A stretch of DNA of 64,000 nt, from assembly GCF_003668555.1 (NCBI RefSeq), contig NZ_RCWN01000001.1, forward strand, positions 930,001 through 994,000, read 5' to 3'. This stretch comes from Notoacmeibacter ruber (GTDB lineage: Bacteria > Pseudomonadota > Alphaproteobacteria > Rhizobiales > Rhizobiaceae). The translations under genes were made by a program, and so were the position numbers. Positions 24,549 to 33,784 of the stretch are shown one piece after another (positions within the stretch are counted from its first letter, which is position 1; each line of letters begins with the position of its first letter). The notes under the pieces are model-generated. The model did no database searches and was not told the DNA's origin. It saw only the letters and a list, made by a program, of their open reading frames with translations.

Positions 24549-25802
24549 TTAATGCGCGACGGCGGCGGCTGCCGCTTCATCGATGAGGCGTCCGGTGCGG
24601 AAGCGCTCTAGAGTGAAGGGGGCGTTGATCGGGTGCGGCTCGTCCTTCGCGACGGTCCATGCCAGCGTATGGGCCGCGCCGGGCGTTGCCTTGAAGCCGC
24701 CGGTTCCCCAGCCGCAATTGACGTAGAGACCCGGCACCGGCGTCTTGCCCAAAATGGCGGAGCGATCCGGCGTCACATCGACGATGCCGCCCCATTTGCG
24801 CAGCATCCTCATGCGGGTGAAAATCGGGAAGATTTCGCAGATCGCAGCCAGAGTATGCTCGATCAGCGGCAGGCCGCCTCGCTGAGAGTAACTGGTGTAC
24901 TGGTCGGTGCCCGAGCCGATGACCAGTTCGCCCTTGTCGGACTGGCTCATATAGGCGTGCACCGCATTCGACATGACGACGCATGGGAAGCACGGCTTCA
25001 CCGGCTCGCTGACCAGCGCCTGAAGCGGATAGCTCTCGAGCGGCATACGAACGCCCGCCGTATCCATCAGTACGCTGGTGTGGCCTGCCGCAGAGACGGC
25101 GACCTTCTTGGCTTTGATGAAGCCCTTGGCTGTTTCCACGCCCTCGACCGAGCCGTCCGCAGCACGGCGGATCGATGTGGCCGGACAGTTCTGGATGATG
25201 TCGACGCCGCGGGCCGAGGCTGCGCGTGCATAGCCCCACGCCACGGCATCGTGACGTGCGGTGCCGGCGCGCATCTGCAGGGCTGCGCCCATGACAGGAT
25301 AACGGGCATTCGGTGAAATATTCAGGGGCGGGCAGAATTCCTTGGCTTCCTCGGTCGAAAGCCAGCGATTGTCGACGCCGTTCAGGCGATTGGCATGAAC
25401 GTGACGCTGAAAGCTTTGCACATCATGGACGTTATGCGCGAGCATAAGCACGCCGCGTCGCGAAAACATGACGTTGTAGTTCAGGTCCTGGCTGAGGTTC
25501 TCCCAAAGATCGAGTGCGTGATCGTAAAGCCGCGCGCTTTCATCATAGAGATAGTTGGAGCGGATGATCGTTGTGTTCCGGCCGGTATTGCCGCCGCCGA
25601 GCCAGCCCTTTTCGACCACTGCCACATTTGTAATGCCGTGCTCCTTGGCCAGATAATAAGCGGCGCCGAGACCATGGCCGCCTGCGCCGATGATGACCAC
25701 ATCATATTCCGGCTTCGGCTCTGCATCGCGCCATTGCACATCCCAGTCCTTATGGCCGTTCAGCGCGTTCTTCAGAAGCGAAAGGGCCGAAAAACGGGTC
25801 AT
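24549..25802 (-). CDS. soxB: Sarcosine oxidase, beta subunit
   Basis: A 417-residue flavoprotein subunit where sarcosine is oxidised. FAD-binding [18 protein letters not shown] near residue 35, followed by [17 protein letters not shown]. His184 in [12 protein letters not shown] is in the position of the histidine that carries covalent FMN in characterised heterotetrameric enzymes. C-terminal [16 protein letters not shown] and [19 protein letters not shown] complete the DAO fold. First gene of soxBDAG-sdaA; the divergent 465-base gap upstream would hold the promoter. Confidence 0.96.
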   Translation of the reverse strand: MTRFSALSLLKNALNGHKDWDVQWRDAEPKPEYDVVIIGAGGHGLGAAYYLAKEHGITNVAVVEKGWLGGGNTGRNTTIIRSNYLYDESARLYDHALDLWENLSQDLNYNVMFSRRGVLMLAHNVHDVQSFQRHVHANRLNGVDNRWLSTEEAKEFCPPLNISPNARYPVMGAALQMRAGTARHDAVAWGYARAASARGVDIIQNCPATSIRRAADGSVEGVETAKGFIKAKKVAVSAAGHTSVLMDTAGVRMPLESYPLQALVSEPVKPCFPCVVMSNAVHAYMSQSDKGELVIGSGTDQYTSYSQRGGLPLIEHTLAAICEIFPIFTRMRMLRKWGGIVDVTPDRSAILGKTPVPGLYVNCGWGTGGFKATPGAAHTLAWTVAKDEPHPINAPFTLERFRTGRLIDEAAAAAVAH

Positions 25803-26267
25803 GGCTTTTGTCTTTCTCTGGCCGGATGAAGGTGTGTCGATCCTTATGGAAACCGCGATGAAGCTCTTGAACTTTCACGACAGAAAACTTGTAAAAATCC
25901 GTCATGGCTACGAATAAGCCAAATGCGCGGAACCGGCGCGGCCAAGTCTTGGAGATGGATTCTTAGCCGAAAGGCGGAGAGCGCTACGCCGATCACGACA
26001 CAGCTGCCGGGTCGCCTTGGTTAAATCCCGCGTCTTTGCTCCGATCGAAAGGTGCTGATCGTGAGGTGGTCAATCGGAGGGAGGACAACCTGTGATCGTA
26101 TTTCGCCTGCAAAGCGATGTCGCGATTCTTCTGTTTTGTCAGCGTTTCCAAGTTTGGCGGCGGCGCGTCTTTTGGGCTCGCGATGGATTAGGAATGCAGC
26201 AAATGCGTTAAACGATATTTTAGAGCCATATCGTAAGGATAGGCTGTCGCAATTCATCTGACTTGAT
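25803..26267. other. Divergent intergenic region between soxB and the GGDEF-EAL gene
   Basis: About 465 bases without a gene I can support. Short frames here lack ribosome sites and recognisable sequence. It should contain the soxB promoter (minus strand) and the promoter of the cyclic-di-GMP gene (plus strand), but I could not identify a clear -35/-10 pair or operator. Confidence 0.4.
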
Positions 26268-28184
26268 ATGAAGCCGAAGCAAACAGCAATCCGATATATC
26301 TGGTGGGGCGCACTTTTTGGCCTCGCTTTCCCGGTCGTTTCGATCGGCCTCGATCAGTTTCTCCTGCGGGAGGAGCCTGTCGATCTGGCGACTTTGATCG
26401 CCGATAATCCCGTTCACCTAATCGTCGCGCTTGCTCCCTTCGTCCTTGGAGCGGTCTTCGGCCTGCTTGGCCGCGCCCATGATCAGAAATGGAACGCGAT
26501 TTCCGAGCGTGCGGCGCGGGATCACCGCTTTCGCCAATTCGTCAGGGGCGTAAGGGAGTACGCTATCTACACGCTCGATGAGCACGGCCGCGTCATGGAC
26601 TGGAATGCAGGGGCGGAGAGGGTAAAAGGTTACACTGCCGAAGAAATTGTCGGGAAGAATTATGCGTGTTTCTATTCCCGGAAGGACCAGAGCGCCGGCA
26701 TTCCGAAACAGAATCTGGAAGCTGCGCTGCGGAACAGTGAATGCGAGCGGGAGGGATGGCGCTACAGAAAGGACGGCACCCGCTTTTGGGCGCATGTCAT
26801 TATTCAGCCGGTCTTCGAAGGTTTTCGTCTCGTCGGCTTCTCGAAGATTACCCGCGACTGCACAGAGCAGATGGAATCCGAACGTCAACTCAAGCAGATG
26901 GCGTCACGGGACGGACTGACTGGACTGCTTAATCGTGAGCATTTCCTGCAAACGCTCGATAGCGAGTTGTGGCAGAGAATGTATGCCGGCGGTTTCGTCG
27001 CCCTGGCATATTTCGACATCGACCGTTTCAAGGATGTCAACGAGGCGATCGGCCATATGGCAGGCGACGAAATTCTAGCCGCCGTCTCCAAGAAGCTTTC
27101 GGCTGTTCTGCAAGACAAGGAAGTCGCAGGCCGTTTCGGAGGCGACGAGTTCGTTGTGATGAAAACCTATGCGCAGGAGAGTGAACTCGATGATTTCATC
27201 GAACGCCTGAAAACGGTTTCTCACGGCCTTGTTCATCTCAGCAAGCGCTCTTACTCCGTCTCGGCCTGTGTCGGTCTGGCAGTCTATCCGCTCGATGCGC
27301 AGGATAGTGATACGCTTTTGAACAATGCGGATCTCGCCGTGCGGCGCGCCAAGACCTCTTCGGACAACGTCGTGCGCTATACGTCGGAGATGGATCAGGA
27401 GGAGCGCGAGAGGCGGGCCCTTGCCGCCGATATGCTTCGGGCGCTCGAAGAGAACGAGTTTTTCCTTCATTATCAGCCGCAATTCGATATCCGGTCGATG
27501 ACGGTCATCGGATATGAGGCGCTTTTGCGATGGAAGCATCCGGAGAAAGGGCTGATTTCGCCCGGCGTTTTCATTCCGATCGCTGAACGCCACGGGCTCA
27601 TTCAGAGGATCGGCGACTGGGTTCTGGAAAAGGCGTGCGAGGAGACGGTCGATAGCGATTTCGAGGGGCGCATCGCGATCAATGTTTCGGGTGTTCAGCT
27701 ATCGGATCCCGAGTTCTGCGAACGCCTGAAGGGCACTCTCGTTCGGACGGGTATGTCACCGACCCGACTTGAACTGGAAGTCACCGAAACCGCCATCATC
27801 ACCGACAAGCAGCAGGCGCTTCATGCCCTTCGACAGATCAGGAGCCTTGGCATCGCGATTGCGCTTGATGACTTTGGAACGGGCTATTCGTCACTCGATA
27901 CGCTCCAATCCTTTCCCTTCGACAAACTCAAGCTCGATCAGGCCTTTGCGGGTGGGCTTGAGAGTTCCGATCAGGCCAAGGCGATCGTGCGCGCGGTTAT
28001 CGCCCTCGGCAAAAGCTTCGAATTGCCGGTTCTGGCGGAGGGGATCGAAAAAGAGTCCCAGCTCGACGTCCTTCTTGCCGAAGGTTGTCATGAGGTGCAG
28101 GGCTTCCTCCTCGGCCGCCCGGCGGTATGGGAGAGCCGACAGTCACATGCCGAGGGCGTGGCAGCCATCCGCAGCGCCTCGTGA
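26268..28184 (+). CDS. Membrane PAS-GGDEF-EAL cyclic-di-GMP protein
   Basis: A 638-residue sensor. Two membrane helices (about 12-33 and 48-68), then a PAS domain (about 88-200; YTLDEHGRVMDWNAGAERVKGY in outline, with ITRDCTEQ at its end), a GGDEF domain (GRFGGDEF, 291-295 intact) and an EAL domain. EAL catalytic residues appear present: E417 in EALLRW, N472, E504 and E507, D534-D535 in DDFGTGYSS, K555 and E591. The product inhibition site RxxD before GGDEF is replaced by Q282-x-x-E285. So both cyclase and phosphodiesterase could work, with no allosteric feedback at the cyclase. Its signal is unknown. Appears monocistronic. Confidence 0.93.
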   Translation: MKPKQTAIRYIWWGALFGLAFPVVSIGLDQFLLREEPVDLATLIADNPVHLIVALAPFVLGAVFGLLGRAHDQKWNAISERAARDHRFRQFVRGVREYAIYTLDEHGRVMDWNAGAERVKGYTAEEIVGKNYACFYSRKDQSAGIPKQNLEAALRNSECEREGWRYRKDGTRFWAHVIIQPVFEGFRLVGFSKITRDCTEQMESERQLKQMASRDGLTGLLNREHFLQTLDSELWQRMYAGGFVALAYFDIDRFKDVNEAIGHMAGDEILAAVSKKLSAVLQDKEVAGRFGGDEFVVMKTYAQESELDDFIERLKTVSHGLVHLSKRSYSVSACVGLAVYPLDAQDSDTLLNNADLAVRRAKTSSDNVVRYTSEMDQEERERRALAADMLRALEENEFFLHYQPQFDIRSMTVIGYEALLRWKHPEKGLISPGVFIPIAERHGLIQRIGDWVLEKACEETVDSDFEGRIAINVSGVQLSDPEFCERLKGTLVRTGMSPTRLELEVTETAIITDKQQALHALRQIRSLGIAIALDDFGTGYSSLDTLQSFPFDKLKLDQAFAGGLESSDQAKAIVRAVIALGKSFELPVLAEGIEKESQLDVLLAEGCHEVQGFLLGRPAVWESRQSHAEGVAAIRSAS

Positions 28185-28509
28185 AGAACGCCAAACGGCG
28201 TATGCCTAGCAAGAGCCTGTTGCTTTTCTTCCACTCTTCAGTTTGTGCAGCGCAATAAGACGCAATTGACAGGGCGCGATCCGCTCGTCTACCGTGATTT
28301 CAATAGAGTGATCGTGCGTATTATCCGGGATGACCGATGGGAGAGGGAAACCGGCTCGGGCTTCGATGGAGCCCGAAGGACGGTGCCGTCTCGCGATAGC
28401 GAAGCGATCAGTTGATGGGAGCCCTGTTGCGGCAGGGGCGGCGATAATCGTCGATCCGATGGGGATCGAGACGATTGATCATGCGCCGCTATGCGGGAGG
28501 AGTTGAAAC
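28185..28509 (+). other. Leader of the TRAP operon with possible promoter
   Basis: No gene. A TTGACA (28266-28271) with an 18-base spacer to TACCGT (28290-28295) is a possible sigma-70-type promoter for the TRAP genes; the -10 is poor. A GGGAGGAG ribosome site (28495-28502 region) precedes the first TRAP gene. Nothing else recognised. Confidence 0.35.
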
Positions 28510-29031
28510 TTGCTGATTACTCGCCTGATCGATGGCGTCGATGAGATCGTCGGCCGCATCGTTTCGATTGTCGCGATCATATTTGCCGGGATCATCATCT
28601 ACGAAGTTTTCATGCGCTATGTGGTGGGCGCGCCCACCCGCTGGGCCTTCGACGTGACGAAACAGCTTTATGGGTTCTACTTTATCCTGCTGGGCGGCTA
28701 TGCTCTCCGCCACCAGGCCCACGTCAAGGTCGACATCGTTACGCACCGGCTGCGTCATAATGCGCGGCGCTGGACCGAAATCATCGGTTACTTCATCTTC
28801 TTTTTTCCGTTTGCCTGGGTCTTCATGACACGAAGCTATGAGTTCGCAATGACCTCGTTCAACCAGGGCGAAGTGACCTATGGCGCCGTCCAACTGCCGG
28901 TCTATCCACTCAAGATGGCAGTTTTCGTCGGCGCTGTCCTACTTCTGGTTCAAGGCGTTTCGGAAGTTCTCAAATTGCTGCTGAAAAAAGCGGATCACCT
29001 GGAACCCATGGAGCCGCTCGATGTCCGGTGA
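28510..29031 (+). CDS. TRAP transporter small permease (DctQ family)
   Basis: A 173-residue protein with four hydrophobic helices (about 17-37, 54-72, 92-112 and 137-157), the DctQ layout, including FYFILLGGYALRHQAHVKVDI in outline (typical LGGxALRxxxHVxVD). The start is a TTG behind GGGAGGAG with correct spacing; no ATG is better. Its 3' end overlaps the large permease gene by 11 bases. With DctM and the binding protein it forms a sodium-dependent solute importer. Confidence 0.93.
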   Translation: MLITRLIDGVDEIVGRIVSIVAIIFAGIIIYEVFMRYVVGAPTRWAFDVTKQLYGFYFILLGGYALRHQAHVKVDIVTHRLRHNARRWTEIIGYFIFFFPFAWVFMTRSYEFAMTSFNQGEVTYGAVQLPVYPLKMAVFVGAVLLLVQGVSEVLKLLLKKADHLEPMEPLDVR

Positions 29032-30346
29032 AACCATCGCCCTCATCATGTCCGGGCTCTTGCTGCTCGGGCTGTTCATGGGCCACCCGCTCGCCTTTGT
29101 GCTGGGGGGCACTGCTGTCCTTGGAGCATTGATCGCGGGCAAGCCGATGGTGCTTGGCATCGTCATCAACCGCATCTTCGGCGACGTGCTCGACAACTAC
29201 GTGCTGATCGCCATTCCTCTCTTCATTCTGATGGCGCGCTTCCTGTCGGATAGCGGCGTAACGGACAAAATGTTCGAGGCCCTGCGCCATCTCATGGCGC
29301 GCGTCTCTGGCGGTCTCGGTCTGGCCGTGGTCTTCATTTCCATCCTGCTGGCGGCTACCACCGGTATTATCGGCGCATCGATCACGGTGATGGGCGTTAT
29401 GGCGCTGCGTCCGATGCTTCAATATGGCTATGACAAGCGTCTGGCGACCGGCCTGATTGCCTCGTCAGGCTGTCTCGGCATCCTCATTCCGCCGTCGATC
29501 ATGCTGATTCTAATGGCATCTTATGCGCCAGGCCTTTCGGTCGGTCAGCTTTTTGCAGGCGCGATGCTGCCGGGCGTGCTTCTCGGTTTGATGTATGCGG
29601 CCTACGTCACCTTTATTGCCTGGTTCAAGCCGCAATGGGCGCCGCCCGTGACGGAAGAAGAGCAGATCGAACGCGGCGCGCTGTGGCGTATGCTGATCCT
29701 CGAGGCGATCCCGCCGCTGGTCCTGATCCTCGGCATCCTCGGGACGTTGCTGGCGGGCGTCGCAACCGCGACCGAAGCAAGCGCGATCGGCGCGTTTCTC
29801 GCCCTCCTCATCGTCGTCATGCGGGGCCGCTTCGAATGGTCGAACTTCTTCTCTGCGCTTCGCGAAACGGCCCGCACGAGCGCGATGATCCTCTTCATCG
29901 TGGTCGGGGCGACGGCATTTACCGGTGTCTTCAATATCACCGGAGGATTGCGCGCCAGTCAGGAGCTTATTCGTGGCCTTGCAGAAGACCCCTACATGCT
30001 CGTGGCGGTCATGCTGGTCGTCGTCTTCATTCTCGGCATGTTCCTCGACTGGACGGGCATTGTGCTGCTGTCCTTCCCGATCTTCCTGCCGCTGGTGAAC
30101 GAAATGCAGGTCGATCCGCTCTGGTTCGTCGTTCTGACGGCGGTGGTCCTGCAGACGAGCTTTCTTTCGCCGCCCTTTGGCTACGCTCTCTTCTATATGA
30201 GGGCGATCGCACCACCGGAGGTCTCGACCGGCGACATCATTCGAGGCGTCGCGCCTTTTATCGGGTTGATCATCCTGATGTGCGCATTGATGATCTTCTT
30301 CCCGGGGCTGGTGACCTGGCTGCCCGAGCGCCTTTACGGCGGATGA
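29021..30346 (+). CDS. TRAP transporter large permease (DctM family)
   Basis: A 441-residue, roughly twelve-helix permease that carries the transport path. Signatures seen are MGHPLAFVLGG near the start, IPLFILMARFL, GIIGASITVMGVMALRPML in outline, SGCLGILIPPSIMLILM, and LGMFLDWTGIVLLSFPIFLPLV. It overlaps the small permease and is followed 43 bases later by the periplasmic binding protein. Length and motifs are normal for the family. Substrate unknown. Confidence 0.96.
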   Translation: MSGETIALIMSGLLLLGLFMGHPLAFVLGGTAVLGALIAGKPMVLGIVINRIFGDVLDNYVLIAIPLFILMARFLSDSGVTDKMFEALRHLMARVSGGLGLAVVFISILLAATTGIIGASITVMGVMALRPMLQYGYDKRLATGLIASSGCLGILIPPSIMLILMASYAPGLSVGQLFAGAMLPGVLLGLMYAAYVTFIAWFKPQWAPPVTEEEQIERGALWRMLILEAIPPLVLILGILGTLLAGVATATEASAIGAFLALLIVVMRGRFEWSNFFSALRETARTSAMILFIVVGATAFTGVFNITGGLRASQELIRGLAEDPYMLVAVMLVVVFILGMFLDWTGIVLLSFPIFLPLVNEMQVDPLWFVVLTAVVLQTSFLSPPFGYALFYMRAIAPPEVSTGDIIRGVAPFIGLIILMCALMIFFPGLVTWLPERLYGG

Positions 30347-30389
30347 AAACGGAATAACTGATAAGAAACGTCGCTAAGGAGGATACGAC

Positions 30390-31478
30390 ATGAAGCTATT
30401 GAAAACGACGACCGCCCTGCTGGCCCTTTCCGTGGCCACGCCGGCTCTCGCCGAAAGCTGGACGATGACCACCACCTGGCCGTCCAGCCTCGAACTGATC
30501 GAGATCGACAAGCACTGGGCCGAACTGGCCAATGAGCTGATCGATGATGACAAGCTGACCATCGAGTTCTTCGAGGGCGGCAGCCTTGTGCCGGCGGGAG
30601 AGGTTTTCGGCGCGGTTGAATCGGGCACCGTTCAGGCGGGCGCCGACTGGCCGGGCTATTGGGCAGGCCGCGACAGCGCCTTCTCGCCGCTCGCGACGAC
30701 AGTTAGCCTCTTCAATGCGGTCGACTACGTCAACTGGATCAAGGAGTGGGGCGGCGCCGAGCTCTACAACGAGGTCTACGGCAAGTTCGGCATGGTCTAT
30801 CTGCCTTACGGCGTGACCAACAACGAGTCTGGCTTCCGCACCGTCGACAAGCCGATCAAGTCCCTTGAGGACCTGCAGGGTCTGCGTCTGCGCTTGTCCG
30901 GTCTTGAGCAGGGCCGGCTTCTGGAGAAGCTCGGCGGCAACCAGGTCAGCATGGCCGGTGGCGAGATCTATCAGTCGCTGGAGCGCGGCGTGATCGATGG
31001 TTCCGAGTTCTCGACGCCCAACGTCGACTATTCCGGTGGCTTCCAGCAGGTGACCAAATACTGGTCGACGCCCGGCTGGCATCAGTCCTCCTCGGTCTTC
31101 GGTGTGATGATCAACAAATCCGCTTGGGATGCGCTCGACGAAGACACGCAGCAGAAGCTGAAGGTCGCTGCTGACGCCACTCTTCTCTGGAGCCTGTCCT
31201 TTACGGAGCGGCGGGCGACCGAAGCCTACAAGAAGTTCCAGGAGGCCGGCACCGAGATCAACCGTCTTGATGACGAGACTCTGAAGGAAGTGCAGCAGAT
31301 GGCCAACGAAACCATCGTGGAAGCTGCGTGTGAGAACCCGCTTTCGGCGAAGGTGTATGCCAGCCAGATCAGCTATCTTCAGGATTATGCTCTTTGGCGC
31401 GACGCGTCGGCCCCGTTCAATCTCGGCCGTACGCCCGATGGCCCTGACCTCGCGGCGATCGAGAAGTGCGCAGAGTAA
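30390..31478 (+). CDS. TRAP transporter periplasmic solute-binding protein (DctP family)
   Basis: A 362-residue secreted protein. The signal peptide ends after ATPALA, with mature start near ESWTMTTTWPSSLEL. This opening, the GAVESGTVQAGADWPGYWAG segment and GGEIYQSLERGVIDGSEF are typical of the TRAP group that includes mannitol/chloroaromatic and alpha-keto acid binders (TakP-like). A precise ligand cannot be assigned. GGAGGA precedes the ATG. In this operon the binding protein is encoded last, with the terminator at 31522-31550 directly downstream. Confidence 0.94.
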   Translation: MKLLKTTTALLALSVATPALAESWTMTTTWPSSLELIEIDKHWAELANELIDDDKLTIEFFEGGSLVPAGEVFGAVESGTVQAGADWPGYWAGRDSAFSPLATTVSLFNAVDYVNWIKEWGGAELYNEVYGKFGMVYLPYGVTNNESGFRTVDKPIKSLEDLQGLRLRLSGLEQGRLLEKLGGNQVSMAGGEIYQSLERGVIDGSEFSTPNVDYSGGFQQVTKYWSTPGWHQSSSVFGVMINKSAWDALDEDTQQKLKVAADATLLWSLSFTERRATEAYKKFQEAGTEINRLDDETLKEVQQMANETIVEAACENPLSAKVYASQISYLQDYALWRDASAPFNLGRTPDGPDLAAIEKCAE

Positions 31479-31521
31479 GTCTCGCATTGTCATCGTTGAT
31501 CCGGCGGTAGAATGCCGGACG

Positions 31522-31550
31522 AAAGGGGCGGTGTTTCACCGCCCCTTTTT
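31522..31550 (+). terminator. Rho-independent terminator of the TRAP operon
   Basis: A strong hairpin of about 12 base pairs (AAAGGGGCGGTG... / ACCGCCCCTTT), with a GTTTC loop, is followed by a T run. The arms are 31522-31532 and 31538-31548. It begins 44 bases after the binding-protein stop. Confidence 0.92.
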
Positions 31551-32138
31551 CACGGCCGACGCTCTGGGTTCCGTTGCAGGCCTGTCGGTGGCCGAACTGC
31601 ATAACCGGCCGATCTGTTCAAGGAGCGGACGGGCGCGGGGGAACTTTGACGATCGTGCGGAGGGCCCCATCTCGTGATGCAAAGGACTGAAAAGCGAGAG
31701 GGGAAAGTCGCTGAGCCAGCCGTTTGGTTCGCCCAACTGGTCAAACCCCAACCGCGTCTCCTGCTTCATCGTGGCGCCATGCTGGAAGGCGAGATACCTC
31801 GAAAAGCACGATCTCTCGCTGTCACGAACCTACTGACAGCAATTAGATAGCCAACATTCGATAATTCGGCGGGACACGCGATCAGCGGCTGGGGTGGCCA
31901 GAAATTCGATTAGTTCGAGGCGGAGAAGCCCGGGCATAAGAAGCTGATCTGGCAGTCACTGATGTGTTTTGAAGAGTTCGACATGGAAGTTAATGATCGT
32001 CCTGTATTTCGATCAGCGGATCATTGAGGAGTAGGCGGACACTGTTCTGTGATTGTTCAAGTTAGACCGATCGGCCCAATCACCCGGTAAGACTTTTTTG
32101 GGATGCTGGCCCGGAACGAGAAACCTGATCGGCGAACG
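31551..32138. other. Gene-poor spacer
   Basis: Nearly 590 bases between the TRAP terminator and a small membrane protein gene. Possible short frames are unsupported by ribosome sites, motifs or context. No tRNA, repeat or clear promoter was recognised. It may be regulatory, a decayed gene, or hold a small RNA I cannot see. Confidence 0.35.
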
Positions 32139-32474
32139 ATGTCCAAGAGATCTGCCACGCGAAGTGGCCGCGACAGGCGGCTTTCCAACGTCTTTCTTCT
32201 GATTGTCGGAGCGGGTGTCGCGAGCGGGTTTTTCATGCCGCAATCTCTGATCGCCAGCACGGTGAGCTTCGTAGGTGACCAGGTCGCCGCCTACGGTCTC
32301 AAACCCTCATGCCGTATCAAAGGAAATGTCAGCATCAATTCCGGCGAGCGCATCTATCACGTGCCTGGTCAGAAGTTTTACGTCGAGACCAATATCGATA
32401 CGCGTTACGGCGAGCGCTATTTTTGTACCGAGCAGGAGGCGATCGCTGCCGGCTGGCGCAAGGCCCACCGATAG
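32139..32474 (+). CDS. Small membrane-anchored sunset-domain protein
   Basis: About 111 residues. A basic N-terminus (SKRSATRSGRDRRL) is followed by one membrane helix (VFLLIVGAGVASGFFM, about 18-35). A C-terminal domain follows with CRIKGNVSINSGERIYHVPG, then FYVETNIDTRYGERYFCTE and EAIAAGWRKA. This pattern (IKGNxx...GERIYHxPG...GERxFCTExEAxxAGWRxA) is what I know as the sunset domain, often found on secreted nuclease-like or unknown proteins; its function is unclear. The two cysteines may pair outside the membrane. An ATG at 32103 would add 12 residues; neither start has a strong ribosome site. Stands alone next to the tRNA. Confidence 0.7.
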   Translation: MSKRSATRSGRDRRLSNVFLLIVGAGVASGFFMPQSLIASTVSFVGDQVAAYGLKPSCRIKGNVSINSGERIYHVPGQKFYVETNIDTRYGERYFCTEQEAIAAGWRKAHR

Positions 32475-32556
32475 CAGCCCTTCCCATTTTTTGAATAAGC
32501 GCGTCAGCGCCCCAACGTCTGTTCCGTTGTGGTTTTTGGGGAATTTCGGCGGCAAG

Positions 32557-32646
32557 TGGCGGAGAGGAAGGGATTCGAACCCTCGAGACGGTCTCCCGTC
32601 TACTCCCTTAGCAGGGGAGCGCCTTCGACCACTCGGCCACCTCTCC
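32557..32646 (-). tRNA. tRNA-Ser(GCU)
   Basis: On the minus strand the acceptor arms GGAGAGG (32646-32640) and CCTCTCC (32667-style pair at 32567-32561) match. The T-arm contains GGTTCGAATCC, there is a long variable arm typical of serine tRNAs, and the anticodon loop CTGCTAA gives anticodon GCU (32612-32610). The discriminator G and an encoded CCA end at 32557. The total of 90 bases fits tRNA-Ser reading AGC/AGU codons. Confidence 0.96.
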
Positions 32647-32654
32647 ACGCGCCG

Positions 32655-32684
32655 CATCTAGTCTAAATGGGCCCCGCTTCGCAA
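32655..32684 (-). promoter_or_regulatory. Possible tRNA-Ser promoter
   Basis: On the minus strand TTGCGA (32684-32679), an 18-base spacer and TAGATG (32660-32655) precede the mature tRNA end by eight bases. Both boxes are weak matches, so this is tentative. Confidence 0.3.
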
Positions 32685-32738
32685 TAGGGGCGCGGCAAAG
32701 AATGTGACCTCTTCCTCATCCAACGTGTCGTCGTTTCG

Positions 32739-33671
32739 TCACTTTGGCAGTTCTTCACGCCAGGGGGGATTGGCGCCCGCCCGGCTGACCGTGATTGCGG
32801 CCGCTTCGATGCCGAGACGAAGGCAGGCGGCAAGCTGCTCCGAATCGAGTGCATTGATTGCTTCCCGTGAAAGCTGCCCCGCCTCGTACAAAGCGCATAA
32901 CACGCCCGCATTGAACGTATCGCCCGCCCCGACCGTATCGACCACTTGCGTTTTGCGTGATGGCTCGCTGATAGCGTTTCGCCGCGTGCAGGCCCATGCG
33001 CCCTCGGCGCCTTGAGTGACGATGACGAGGGCCGGACCGCGATCCAGAAGGGAACGGGCCATGTCCTGAAGGTCGCCGGCTCCGACCAGCCATTCGAGGT
33101 CTTCGTCCGAGACCTTTACGATGGTGCTGGCCGCAATCATACGGTCCAGGCGCGCCCTGTAACGCGCTTCGTCGGAGATGAAATTCGCCCTGATATTGGG
33201 ATCGATCATGACCGGTAGGCCCTGCGCCGCGGCAGCGAGCATCAGTTGTTCGTAGGTGGTGGCGGCCGGTTCGTTGATGAGCGAGATCCCGCCGAAAAAG
33301 AGCGCATCGACCCCGTTTTCATCTATCGCCGTCAGGTCCTCCGTCCGGATCATGCGCCCGGCCGTATTCTCGTCGTAGAAGGCATAACGCGCCTGCCCAT
33401 CGACCAACGTCACGAAGGCGAGAGTGGTTGGCCGGTCAGCCTCCACGGCCAGGCTGTGATCGACCCGGCTCTCATCCAGAGATCGGCGCAGTTGCTGGCC
33501 GAACAGGTCGCGGGAAAGCCCGCTCAGAAAGCCAGCCGGTGCGCCGAGCCGTCCGAGCGCGATAGCGGTGTTGAAGACCGCACCGCCAGAGACCGGCAGA
33601 AAGACAGCTTCGCCTTCGGGCGTTTGACGTGGAAGCATGTCGATCAGGGCTTCGCCGCAACACAATATCAT
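32739..33671 (-). CDS. PfkB-family carbohydrate kinase, probable fructokinase
   Basis: A 310-residue ribokinase/PfkB kinase. It starts MILCCGEALIDMLP, has the GGAVFNTAIALGRLG signature (family GGAxxNxAxxxARLG), a sugar-binding-region DENTAGRM, and the catalytic anion-hole motif DTVGAGDTFNAGVL with the base aspartate. It is encoded downstream of the ROK regulator on the same strand and next to the fructose transporter genes. Phosphorylation of imported fructose to fructose-6-phosphate is therefore the natural reading. Other PfkB sugars cannot be excluded. Confidence 0.88.
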   Translation of the reverse strand: MILCCGEALIDMLPRQTPEGEAVFLPVSGGAVFNTAIALGRLGAPAGFLSGLSRDLFGQQLRRSLDESRVDHSLAVEADRPTTLAFVTLVDGQARYAFYDENTAGRMIRTEDLTAIDENGVDALFFGGISLINEPAATTYEQLMLAAAAQGLPVMIDPNIRANFISDEARYRARLDRMIAASTIVKVSDEDLEWLVGAGDLQDMARSLLDRGPALVIVTQGAEGAWACTRRNAISEPSRKTQVVDTVGAGDTFNAGVLCALYEAGQLSREAINALDSEQLAACLRLGIEAAAITVSRAGANPPWREELPK

Positions 33672-33784
33672 GGCTTTTCATCACCTCTACGGGTGATGCC
33701 TTTCAGGTTTCGAAGAGAACATATGGCCGGCCGCCGGATGAGAAGCGGAAGGCAGGGCCGAGTGTGAACCGTGCGGACGTGTCT

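Noticed and set aside
26021..26257. 78-codon minus-strand frame upstream of the GGDEF-EAL gene
   Set aside because: No ribosome site, no motif and odd composition; treated as intergenic.
30396..31493. Minus-strand frame opposite the TRAP binding protein
   Set aside because: Mirror of codon bias; binding protein has signal peptide and family motifs.
32665..32692. GCCCC/GGGGC hairpin next to tRNA-Ser
   Set aside because: Only five pairs with a large loop and no T run; overlaps the possible tRNA promoter.
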